Shown piece by piece: positions 1 through 4,764 of a DNA stretch of 7,517 nucleotides (within the stretch, counting starts at the first letter, position 1; every line of letters starts with the position of its first letter). Source of the DNA: JAKAGZ01 sp035266865 (GTDB lineage: Bacteria; Bacteroidota; Ignavibacteria; Ignavibacteriales; Ignavibacteriaceae); assembly GCA_035266865.1 (NCBI GenBank), contig DATFMR010000062.1, forward strand, positions 1 through 7,517, written 5' to 3'. Both the position numbers and the translations under genes were made by a program. The notes under the pieces are model-generated. The model saw only the letters and a program-made list of their open reading frames with translations, did not search any database and had not been told where the DNA came from.

Positions 1-252
1 AGAATAATTTTCATCGGTATAATAATTTAAGGCAAGCGAAATTACGCTGCGTGCACCGGGAAGTATATTTCTAACATCAACTCTTTTTTCTTTGTTGCGC
101 TCCATATAACTCATTCCCGATTGATAACCGAGACTGAGCCAGTTTTCCAGTTTCTTTCCCTCTTCTTTTAAAATCTCGGCTCTTGCAAATCCAACAAGAT
201 CAAAACCTAATTTTTTCGCTTCAGTAATAACTATTTCGTTATTCAGTTTCAT
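1..252 (-). CDS. queG: Epoxyqueuosine reductase QueG, N-terminal part (runs off the left edge)
   Basis: The minus-strand frame opens with ATG at 252 and stays open to base 1, giving 84 residues that begin MKLNNEIVITEAKKLGFDLV. The pattern GFDLVGFA, then a WL..GY...M.YM.RN..KR segment (about residues 39-57), then ILPGARSVISLALNYY (about 63-78) matches the N-terminal domain (DUF1730) of QueG. From family knowledge, QueG is a cytoplasmic cobalamin- and [4Fe-4S]-dependent enzyme that reduces epoxyqueuosine to queuosine in the wobble base of certain tRNAs. The B12-binding and 4Fe-4S regions would lie beyond the window and are not seen. The start lies 12 bases after the Rieske gene's stop, so it is probably the third gene of that operon. 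No clear Shine-Dalgarno precedes the ATG, which fits translation coupled to the upstream gene. Truncation is due to the window edge only. Confidence 0.88.
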   Translation of the reverse strand, partial: MKLNNEIVITEAKKLGFDLVGFARAEILKEEGKKLENWLSLGYQSGMSYMERNKEKRVDVRNILPGARSVISLALNYYTDENYS

Positions 253-264
253 CGGGAATAAATT

Positions 265-624
265 TTACCATTTCAAATCTTTTTTATGAACTTTTACAAA
301 TACTTTGTCTTCAAAAACCTTAGTTTCATAAATTTCAATACCCCTGCCTCCGGTCGGTGATTTCCCCGTTTTTATGTCGAACATCCAGCCGTGAGCCGGA
401 CAAACCACACAGCCTTTTTCAATAAAACCATCGTAAATCATTGCAGTATGCTGGTGAGGGCAAATATTGCTTAGCGCATAAATTTTGTCCTCAAATTTGA
501 AGACCGCAATTTCTGTGTCCTTAACTATAAATCTTTTACCTTCTTTTTCATTTAATTCCTTAATTAAACAAACCGGAGTAAAATCTTTAAGATCAATATT
601 ATCCGAGGTCGGCATATTTTTCAT
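265..624 (-). CDS. Rieske [2Fe-2S] ferredoxin-like protein
   Basis: This 119-residue soluble protein is a stand-alone Rieske domain. The ligand motif is complete: C55-P-H57, then 17 residues, then C75-P-A-H78, the C-x-H...C-x-x-H signature in which two Cys and two His bind one [2Fe-2S] cluster. The surrounding pattern (ALSNICPHQH; CPAHGWMFD; TGKSPTGG) is that of small Rieske ferredoxins related to dioxygenase ferredoxins and NirD-type proteins. No signal peptide or membrane segment is visible, so a cytoplasmic one-electron carrier is likely; the partner is unknown. The ATG at 624 lies inside the last codons of the upstream hydrolase (26-base overlap), and an AAAGG lies about 11 bases before it. 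Another ATG at residue 4 (615) is possible but has no ribosome site. The overlap upstream and the 12-base gap to queG point to one co-translated unit. Confidence 0.9.
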   Translation of the reverse strand: MKNMPTSDNIDLKDFTPVCLIKELNEKEGKRFIVKDTEIAVFKFEDKIYALSNICPHQHTAMIYDGFIEKGCVVCPAHGWMFDIKTGKSPTGGRGIEIYETKVFEDKVFVKVHKKDLKW

Positions 625-1447
625 TTACTTTAAAACCTTTTTCAGTTTTTGCTACAGTAGCAAGAGCTGTTTCAGGATCGTGTTCAAAAAATAATTTCCA
701 GTTTTCTTCAACAGCCTGTGGTAAAATTTTCTTTTTTTCATCAACTGTAACAATTGGCTGAAGGTCGTAGCCCATAACATAAGGAAGAGGAACGTGCGAA
801 GTTGTCGGGAACAGGTCACAACAATATAAAATTGTGTTTGATGCATCAGAAATTTTTAAAAGCTGCTGCGAAAATGTATGACCGTTTACAATCATAAATT
901 CGATTTCATCATCAAATTGTTCTTCTCCATTTATAAAATTTAGTACACCTTCTTCAGAAAGCGGGACGAAATTTTCTTTTATGTAACTTCCCCTGTCCCT
1001 GTCTGACGGATTTAGTCCCCACTCATAATTTTTTTTCTGTACATAGTATTTTGCATTCTGGAAAGTCGGTACCAGTTTATCATTTTCCGATTTAGTGGAC
1101 CCGCCTGTATGATCAAAATGAAGGTGAGTTAATATCACATCTGTTATTTCTTCTGGTTTAACATTTAATTTAGCAAGAGATTTTTCAACTGAGTATTCTT
1201 CCTGGTCGATATCATAAATATATTTTGATTTCTGGCTCCACTTACTTCCCATTCCTGTATCAACCAGAATTTTTCTTTTTCCATCCTCAAGCAGAAGATT
1301 ACGGGTTGCGAGTTTTATCCGGTTTTGCTCATCAGGCGGATTTGAATTTTTCCACAACGTCCTGGGAATAATCCCAAACATTGCCCCGCCATCGAGACGG
1401 AAATAACCGGTATTAACAATTGTTAAATTATATTTACCAATTTTCAT
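599..1447 (-). CDS. Metallo-beta-lactamase-fold hydrolase
   Basis: Counted from ATG 1447 the protein has 282 residues. It carries the MBL metal motif THLHFDHTGG (H108, H110, D112, H113), a downstream GHTFSQQL segment (H190), an aspartate in CCDLFPT (D211) and a late His in FEHDPE (H256). These are the ligands expected for a dinuclear metal centre in the MBL superfamily. The set resembles the AHL-lactonase-like/general hydrolase branch with a GHT.xQQL loop rather than true beta-lactamases or glyoxalase II. The substrate cannot be read from the sequence. No signal peptide is seen. The frame extends seven codons to a TTG at 1468, but that start falls inside a 23-base inverted repeat and has no ribosome site, so ATG 1447 is preferred, although it too lacks a clear Shine-Dalgarno. 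The 3' end overlaps the Rieske gene, making this the first gene of the hydrolase-Rieske-queG unit. Confidence 0.88.
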   Translation of the reverse strand: MKIGKYNLTIVNTGYFRLDGGAMFGIIPRTLWKNSNPPDEQNRIKLATRNLLLEDGKRKILVDTGMGSKWSQKSKYIYDIDQEEYSVEKSLAKLNVKPEEITDVILTHLHFDHTGGSTKSENDKLVPTFQNAKYYVQKKNYEWGLNPSDRDRGSYIKENFVPLSEEGVLNFINGEEQFDDEIEFMIVNGHTFSQQLLKISDASNTILYCCDLFPTTSHVPLPYVMGYDLQPIVTVDEKKKILPQAVEENWKLFFEHDPETALATVAKTEKGFKVNEKYADLG

Positions 1448-1461
1448 AAAGATATGTATTT

Positions 1462-1484
1462 TATTCAAAAATAATATTTGAATA
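1462..1484. promoter_or_regulatory. Inverted repeat just upstream of the MBL hydrolase gene
   Basis: The arms TATTCAAA (1462-1469) and TTTGAATA (1477-1484) are perfect complements around a 7-base AT spacer. The element lies 14 bases upstream of ATG 1447, where a repressor or activator of the hydrolase-Rieske-queG operon could bind. An AT-rich background makes chance symmetry possible, and no promoter hexamers could be placed with confidence. Confidence 0.35.
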
Positions 1485-1520
1485 GCAAGTTAAGTATCTG
1501 AAAAGAAATGTGAAAGGCAG

Positions 1521-1554
1521 GAAAAAAACAGGGCACCTAGTATTCAGGCGCCCT
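1521..1554 (-). terminator. Intrinsic terminator of ferredoxin 1
   Basis: Read on the minus strand, AGGGCGCCT pairs with AGGTGCCCT (nine pairs including one G-U wobble) around a 7-base loop. It is followed by GTTTTTTT, a standard Rho-independent signal. It begins 22 bases past the ferredoxin stop and separates that gene from the hydrolase operon. Confidence 0.85.
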
Positions 1555-1576
1555 AAAAGATTTTAGATGATTAAGA

Positions 1577-1906
1577 TTAGCTCATTGCAGCAAGGCTGTC
1601 TTTCTTAGCCAGAAGTGTAGCTTCATCTTCTTCGTGTTCAGGATCAGGAATGCAGCAATCAACAGGACAAACATCTATACATTGTGGTTCGTCATGATAA
1701 CCTTTACATTCTGTACATTTATCAGGAACTACATAAAAGAAATCATTAGAGAAAAAACCATCAGCTCCTGAAGGTGCAGCAGCGCCTTCTCCATAAGTCT
1801 GACCATTAAATTCCCAATCATTTCCGCCTTCATAAATTGCACTGTTCGGGCATTCCGGTTCGCAGGCTCCACAATTGATGCATTCATCAGTTATTTTTAT
1901 AGCCAT
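1577..1906 (-). CDS. 2[4Fe-4S] dicluster ferredoxin, copy 1
   Basis: This 109-residue acidic protein is a low-potential electron carrier of the bacterial dicluster type. The first motif is C9-x2-C12-x2-C15-x3-C19-P. The second is C64-x2-C67-x8-C76-x3-C80-P; the eight-residue gap between its second and third Cys is typical of the Chlorobium/Allochromatium-like ferredoxins. By family logic, C9, C12, C15 and C80 hold one cluster and C64, C67, C76 and C19 the other. Two further Cys, C84 and C85, follow. About 44 residues separate the motifs, longer than in classical ferredoxins of about 60 aa, and an acidic tail (HEEDE) ends the protein. ATG 1906 is fixed by a GGAGG at 1913-1917, six bases upstream. 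The gene is flanked by its own terminator and a 237-base upstream region, so it looks monocistronic. It is about 75% identical to the neighbouring copy (82 of 109 by hand count). Confidence 0.93.
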   Translation of the reverse strand: MAIKITDECINCGACEPECPNSAIYEGGNDWEFNGQTYGEGAAAPSGADGFFSNDFFYVVPDKCTECKGYHDEPQCIDVCPVDCCIPDPEHEEDEATLLAKKDSLAAMS

Positions 1907-1932
1907 TTTATTCCTCCGTTTACTTACTAATT

Positions 1933-1948
1933 TTAAGAATTTTCTTAA
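1933..1948. promoter_or_regulatory. 16-base palindrome in the ferredoxin 1 leader
   Basis: TTAAGAA (1933-1939) and TTCTTAA (1942-1948) are perfect inverted arms around a two-base centre. The element lies 26 bases upstream of the ferredoxin 1 start, between the putative promoter and the ribosome site. Its tiny loop makes a protein-binding operator more plausible than an RNA hairpin. No matching palindrome was seen before ferredoxin 2. Confidence 0.35.
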
Positions 1949-1983
1949 TTATTAAATTTTTTCAACAACAGTAACCAAATTTG

Positions 1984-2022
1984 TGCCATTTATAAATCCT
2001 TCAAAAAACTAACAAAATGGCA
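1984..2022 (-). promoter_or_regulatory. Putative ferredoxin 1 promoter enclosed by an inverted repeat
   Basis: On the minus strand TTTGTT (2011-2016) lies 16 bases before TATAAA (1989-1994), a reasonable -35/-10 pair about 80 bases upstream of the ferredoxin 1 ATG. Perfect 8-base arms TGCCATTT (1984-1991) and AAATGGCA (2015-2022), with a 23-base spacer, overlap both hexamers. A dimeric regulator binding both arms would cover the promoter. This is seen by eye only; both parts need testing. Confidence 0.3.
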
Positions 2023-2143
2023 GAATTATAAACCCTTTAGTTTGAAATTATTGATTTTTATAATTTGGTAATAATAGCTTCTCTTTACTGAGAATACGAA
2101 ATGGAGGTGAATTTTTGATTTTTCACTCTTTTTGAGTTGTTTT

Positions 2144-2174
2144 TAAAAGCAAAAAGGCACCTGAAAGGTGCCTT
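2144..2174 (-). terminator. Intrinsic terminator of ferredoxin 2
   Basis: On the minus strand AAGGCACCT pairs perfectly with AGGTGCCTT (nine pairs, three-base loop at 2163-2165) and runs into a T-rich tract (TTTTTGCTTTT). It starts 28 bases past the ferredoxin 2 stop. Its second arm shares AGGTGCC with the ferredoxin 1 terminator, consistent with descent from one duplicated unit. Confidence 0.88.
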
Positions 2175-2202
2175 AATTGACTAAAATGTAATAATGCTTT
2201 AA

Positions 2203-2535
2203 TTACCTGCCAATACCATCAAGATAATCCTTCCGTTTTAATAAAGTCTCTTCGTCTTCTTCATGCTTTGGATCGGGCAGGCAGCAATCTACAGGGCAGA
2301 CTGCAGCGCACTGTGGCTCATCATGAAATCCTTTACATTCAGTACATTTGTCAGGAACTATGTAAAAAAAATCAGTTGAAAAGAACCCTTCGGCACCGGT
2401 TGGAGCAGTGTCACCTTCACCGTAGGTTTTTCCGGCTAATTCCCATTCCTGACCACCTTCATAAATTGCAGTGTTTGGGCATTCGGGTTCACACGCCCCG
2501 CAATTAATGCATTCTTCAGTGATATAAATCGCCAT
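2203..2535 (-). CDS. 2[4Fe-4S] dicluster ferredoxin, copy 2
   Basis: This 110-residue paralogue of the adjacent ferredoxin keeps all ten Cys at the same positions: C9, C12, C15, C19, C64, C67, C76, C80 and the vicinal C84-C85. Both clusters should therefore form in the same way. Differences from copy 1 gather in the loop at residues 29-54 (WELAGKTYGEGDTAPTGAEG) and in the last ten residues, which are surface parts likely to affect partner choice or potential. The ATG at 2535 is supported by AAGGAG at 2545-2550, nine bases upstream. A strong terminator follows. The preceding 109 bases separate it from the TPM gene and carry a possible promoter, so it is probably an independent unit. No terminator follows the TPM gene, however, so read-through from the lemA pair is possible. 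The electron donor and acceptor are not identifiable from this window. Confidence 0.93.
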   Translation of the reverse strand: MAIYITEECINCGACEPECPNTAIYEGGQEWELAGKTYGEGDTAPTGAEGFFSTDFFYIVPDKCTECKGFHDEPQCAAVCPVDCCLPDPKHEEDEETLLKRKDYLDGIGR

Positions 2536-2574
2536 TTAATTATTCTCCTTTTATAATTTCAAAATTCTCAAATT

Positions 2575-2616
2575 CAAATCTATTAAATTATCTGCGCAGC
2601 AATACTAAACAAACAA
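2575..2616 (-). promoter_or_regulatory. Putative ferredoxin 2 promoter
   Basis: On the minus strand TTGTTT (2611-2616) stands 18 bases before GATAAT (2587-2592). Slightly further on, TAGATTTG (2575-2582) fits the TAnnTTTG -7 element known from Bacteroidota promoters. The spacer contains a perfect 8-base palindrome CTGCGCAG (2592-2599). Either reading places a start site roughly 35-50 bases before the ATG. Confidence 0.35.
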
Positions 2617-2644
2617 AACAAAAACATCAATAGCGGATAAATTT

Positions 2645-3358
2645 TTACCAGCCGCCGCTTGCACCACCCCCACCGAAGCCGCCGCCGCCGCCACTGAATC
2701 CACCAAATCCTCCCCCGCCAAAACTACCTCCTCCGGATCCACCACTGAATCCGCCCGGGAAGAATATAAATCCGCCGCGTCCTCTCCTTTTACCCCGGAA
2801 CAGTGAAAAGATTATTATAATAATTATAAAAATTATTGAGCCTATTCCTTTCGTTTTTTTACGGCTGTTATCATTTGTTTTCTCTGCAATATATTCTCCT
2901 GCAATTGCAGAAATCATCGCATTTATTCCATCCGTGATTCCTGCATAATATTCATCTTTTTTGAAATGCGGTGCAACTATATTCCTGATTATCGAACTGC
3001 AAAGAGCGTCAGGTAAAACTCCCTCAAGACCATAACCAACTTCGATGCGCATTTTTCTGTCACTCTTTACAATTAAAAACACTGCACCGTTATCGTGCTC
3101 TTTGGTACCTACCTTATTTTTTTCCGCAACATCCATTGAATAATAATCAAGCGGGTAACCATCCAGCGTAGGTATCATTAGCATAATTAATTGATTTGAA
3201 GTTGTGTCTTCGTAGGTTTTAAGCCTTTGATCGAGAGTGCTTATTTCCCCTGATGAAAGAGTCCCGGTAAGATCATTTGCCCAGTGTTCAAGCTTGGGAA
3301 CTTCTGGCTGGGCAAATAAAACTGATGTTAATAATAAAAAAGAAAATAAAAATTTCAT
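2645..3358 (-). CDS. TPM-domain membrane protein with glycine-rich tail (YgcG family)
   Basis: This 237-residue envelope protein starts with a signal peptide (residues 1-16, cleavage plausible after LFA). A TPM domain follows at about 24-158, including NGAVFLIV (90-97), the basic RKMRIEVGYGLEG stretch (101-113) and L..GI..GI-type helices. After a short basic linker come one membrane segment rich in Ile (about 172-187), an RGKRRGRGG stop-transfer patch and a Gly/Phe/Ser tail (202-237) ending in GGW. This architecture is typical of the YgcG/TPM family, whose members are proposed to act in envelope or photosystem protein maintenance. No precise reaction is established for this member. ATG 3358 follows the lemA stop by five bases with no Shine-Dalgarno, so translational coupling is likely. 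The tail is encoded by GC-rich repeats (2648-2755) that stand out from the AT-rich surroundings but are normal for this family. Confidence 0.88.
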   Translation of the reverse strand: MKFLFSFLLLTSVLFAQPEVPKLEHWANDLTGTLSSGEISTLDQRLKTYEDTTSNQLIMLMIPTLDGYPLDYYSMDVAEKNKVGTKEHDNGAVFLIVKSDRKMRIEVGYGLEGVLPDALCSSIIRNIVAPHFKKDEYYAGITDGINAMISAIAGEYIAEKTNDNSRKKTKGIGSIIFIIIIIIFSLFRGKRRGRGGFIFFPGGFSGGSGGGSFGGGGFGGFSGGGGGFGGGGASGGW

Positions 3359-3363
3359 TAAAA

Positions 3364-3969
3364 CTAAAACTCAACTTTTGGTGGTACTTCAGATCCTGTT
3401 GTAGCTTTAAAATATTGTTTTTCACCAAAGCCAAATATATTTGCAAAGATTGAATTCGGAAATAATTTTATTGTTGTATTATATTTTTGTACAGTTTCAT
3501 TAAATCTTCTTCTTTCAACTGAAATCCTGTTCTCAGTTCCTTCAAGCTGCGCCTGCAACTGAAGAAAGTTTTCGTTTGCTTTTAAGTCAGGATAATTTTC
3601 AACAGTAGCGAGCAAGCGAGATAATGCACCACTTAATTCACCCTGAGCTGCCTGGAATTTCTGAAATGCAGCAGGATCATTTAAAACTTCAGGAGTAACT
3701 GTCATCTGGCCGACTTTTGCTCTCGCATTTGTTACATCTGTTAATACACCTCTTTCAAAATTTGCATAACCTTTCACGGTGTTAACCAGATTCGGGATAA
3801 GGTCTGCTCTTCTTTGATACTGATTTTCGACCTGGCTCCAACTTTGAGTTACAGTTTCATTCAATGTTACCATATTGTTGTAAACATTTTTACCCCATAC
3901 AAAAAGTATAACAAGAAACAGGACAAAAACTGCACCGATTGATAGACCAACTACCATTCCTTTTTTCAT
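3364..3969 (-). CDS. lemA: LemA family protein
   Basis: The 201-residue product has an N-terminal membrane segment (about residues 6-26). The LemA core follows: N-x-M-V-x-L-N-E-x-V (31-40), the hallmark W-x-Q-V-E-N-Q-Y-Q-R-R-A-D-L-I-P-N-L-V (44-62), and V-K-G-Y at 65-68. Further on are a long helical region and NRISVERRRFNETVQKYN (147-164), then the FP..IFA..FGF end pattern. LemA proteins are single-pass with a helical-bundle domain outside the membrane; their molecular role is poorly defined. Pairing with a downstream TPM-domain gene is a recurrent arrangement, which supports both calls. The ATG at 3969 is preceded by a full AGGAGG (3974-3979) four bases upstream. The ATG at residue 5 would be 16 bases away and is less likely. 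The upstream 195 bases to the nuo terminator should hold the promoter of the pair. Confidence 0.92.
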   Translation of the reverse strand: MKKGMVVGLSIGAVFVLFLVILFVWGKNVYNNMVTLNETVTQSWSQVENQYQRRADLIPNLVNTVKGYANFERGVLTDVTNARAKVGQMTVTPEVLNDPAAFQKFQAAQGELSGALSRLLATVENYPDLKANENFLQLQAQLEGTENRISVERRRFNETVQKYNTTIKLFPNSIFANIFGFGEKQYFKATTGSEVPPKVEF

Positions 3970-3995
3970 TAGGCCTCCTAAATCAATTTCAAGGT

Positions 3996-4018
3996 AAAGG
4001 AAATACAGATTTTCCTTT
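3996..4018. repeat. Small inverted repeat in the lemA leader
   Basis: AAAGGAAA (3996-4003) and TTTCCTTT (4011-4018) are perfect 8-base arms around a 7-base loop, 26 bases or more before the lemA start. The stem is AT-rich and has no T-run on the minus-strand side, so it is not a terminator for the genes here. It could form a weak leader hairpin or be chance. Confidence 0.25.
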
Positions 4019-4032
4019 TTTGTTGTCTTTGT

Positions 4033-4060
4033 GTATTAGAATTAAAGAATTATCTGACAA
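4033..4060 (-). promoter_or_regulatory. Possible lemA promoter
   Basis: On the minus strand TTGTCA (4055-4060, one mismatch to the -35 consensus) lies 16 bases before TAATAC (4033-4038), a poor -10. It sits in the only intergenic region that could drive the lemA/TPM pair. Another candidate pair lies further upstream (TTGGAT then TTTAAA), so the choice is uncertain. Confidence 0.2.
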
Positions 4061-4163
4061 ATGAGTAAATATTAGATTTCAATTTAAACTGTTTTTTAAA
4101 CAATATCCAATTAGAAATTGCCTAATAATGTTAAAATTCGCCAAAAATCTACACATTTATAAT

Positions 4164-4194
4164 AAAAATCCTCCCAGGATGAGGGAGGATTTTT
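4164..4194 (-). terminator. Strong intrinsic terminator after nuoI
   Basis: A perfect 12-base stem, AAAAATCCTCCC (4164-4175) with GGGAGGATTTTT (4183-4194), encloses a 7-base loop. T-runs on both strands would let it work in either direction. It lies 27 bases past the nuoI stop and marks the end of this complex I transcript. Confidence 0.9.
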
Positions 4195-4221
4195 AATCGT
4201 GACTAAAATATTAAAATTGAG

Positions 4222-4716
4222 CTATTTATAACTTCTTAAAAATTCTATCCTGTCCTGTAACTGACTAACCGGAACCAGCAATTTATCTTTTCCATAAATT
4301 GCATCTTCCCTGTTGGTAAATGCCAGCTCATAATCTTTACTCATTACAATTGCTTCTTCCGGACAAACTTCTTCACAGAAACCGCAGAAGATGCAGCGTA
4401 TCATATTGATTTCAAATTTTTCAGGATATCTTTCTTTTTCCCTTTCAGTTTCGGCTGCCTGAACTTCAATTGCAAGTGCCGGGCAAACTCTTGAACAAAG
4501 TCCGCAGGCTACACATCTTTCTTCACCGTTTTCTTCCTGTGCTAATACAGGCCTTCCACGGTATGAACCACCGGGGATAAATTTCTCTTCGGGGTATTTT
4601 AAAGTAAATTTAGGCTTGAACATATTTTCTAAAGTTAATTTCAAACCTTTTACAATTTCGGGAATATAAATTTTTTCCCAAAATGTTAAATCTTTTAATC
4701 TTCTTTTAACAGCCAT
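4222..4716 (-). CDS. nuoI: NADH-quinone oxidoreductase subunit I (NuoI)
   Basis: The 164-residue protein is the ferredoxin-like subunit of complex I. It holds two [4Fe-4S] clusters (N6a and N6b) that pass electrons from the NuoG arm toward NuoB and the quinone site. Both motifs are complete: C68-V-A-C71-G-L-C74-S-R-V-C78-P and C108-I-F-C111-G-F-C114-E-E-V-C118-P. An N-terminal amphipathic segment (FWEKIYIPEIVKGLKLTLEN, about 12-31) matches the membrane-contacting helices of this subunit, and K-x-x-x-x-Y-P-E-E (about 36-44) precedes the first cluster region. Length is normal for bacterial NuoI. The frame can be extended one codon to a TTG at 4719, but GGAGA at 4721-4725 is spaced properly only for ATG 4716. 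It follows nuoH by 48 bases and is the last gene before the terminator; nuoJ does not follow. Confidence 0.95.
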   Translation of the reverse strand: MAVKRRLKDLTFWEKIYIPEIVKGLKLTLENMFKPKFTLKYPEEKFIPGGSYRGRPVLAQEENGEERCVACGLCSRVCPALAIEVQAAETEREKERYPEKFEINMIRCIFCGFCEEVCPEEAIVMSKDYELAFTNREDAIYGKDKLLVPVSQLQDRIEFLRSYK

Positions 4717-4720
4717 CAAA

Positions 4721-4725
4721 TCTCC
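4721..4725 (-). promoter_or_regulatory. Ribosome binding site that sets the nuoI start
   Basis: GGAGA on the minus strand lies four bases before ATG 4716 and only one base from the alternative TTG at 4719. The spacing therefore favours the ATG as the true start. Confidence 0.55.
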
Positions 4726-4764
4726 AAAATAAACTTTTTATATCTTAACAGTTTTTAAATTTTA

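Noticed and set aside
652..846. Second minus-strand frame inside the hydrolase gene
   Set aside because: It is an out-of-frame reading of the MBL coding region with no ribosome site and no family features.
1448..1468. Seven-codon N-terminal extension of the hydrolase from TTG 1468
   Set aside because: It has no ribosome site, starts inside an inverted repeat, and the family-like sequence begins at the ATG at 1447.
2103..2110. GGAGGTGA on the plus strand, a textbook Shine-Dalgarno
   Set aside because: No plus-strand reading frame of useful length follows; the nearest possible TTG start reaches a stop after six codons. As an anti-Shine-Dalgarno on the minus strand it could pair only five bases with the ferredoxin 1 ribosome site and probably lies outside that transcript.
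2268..2507. Plus-strand open frame opposite ferredoxin 2
   Set aside because: It lies wholly antisense to a clear ferredoxin gene, is rich in His, Arg and Leu as expected of an antisense reading, and has no recognisable family.
2648..2755. GC-rich GGC/GGA-type repeats that could look like a repeat array
   Set aside because: They encode the glycine-rich tail usual in TPM/YgcG proteins, so they are coding low complexity and not a CRISPR or satellite array.
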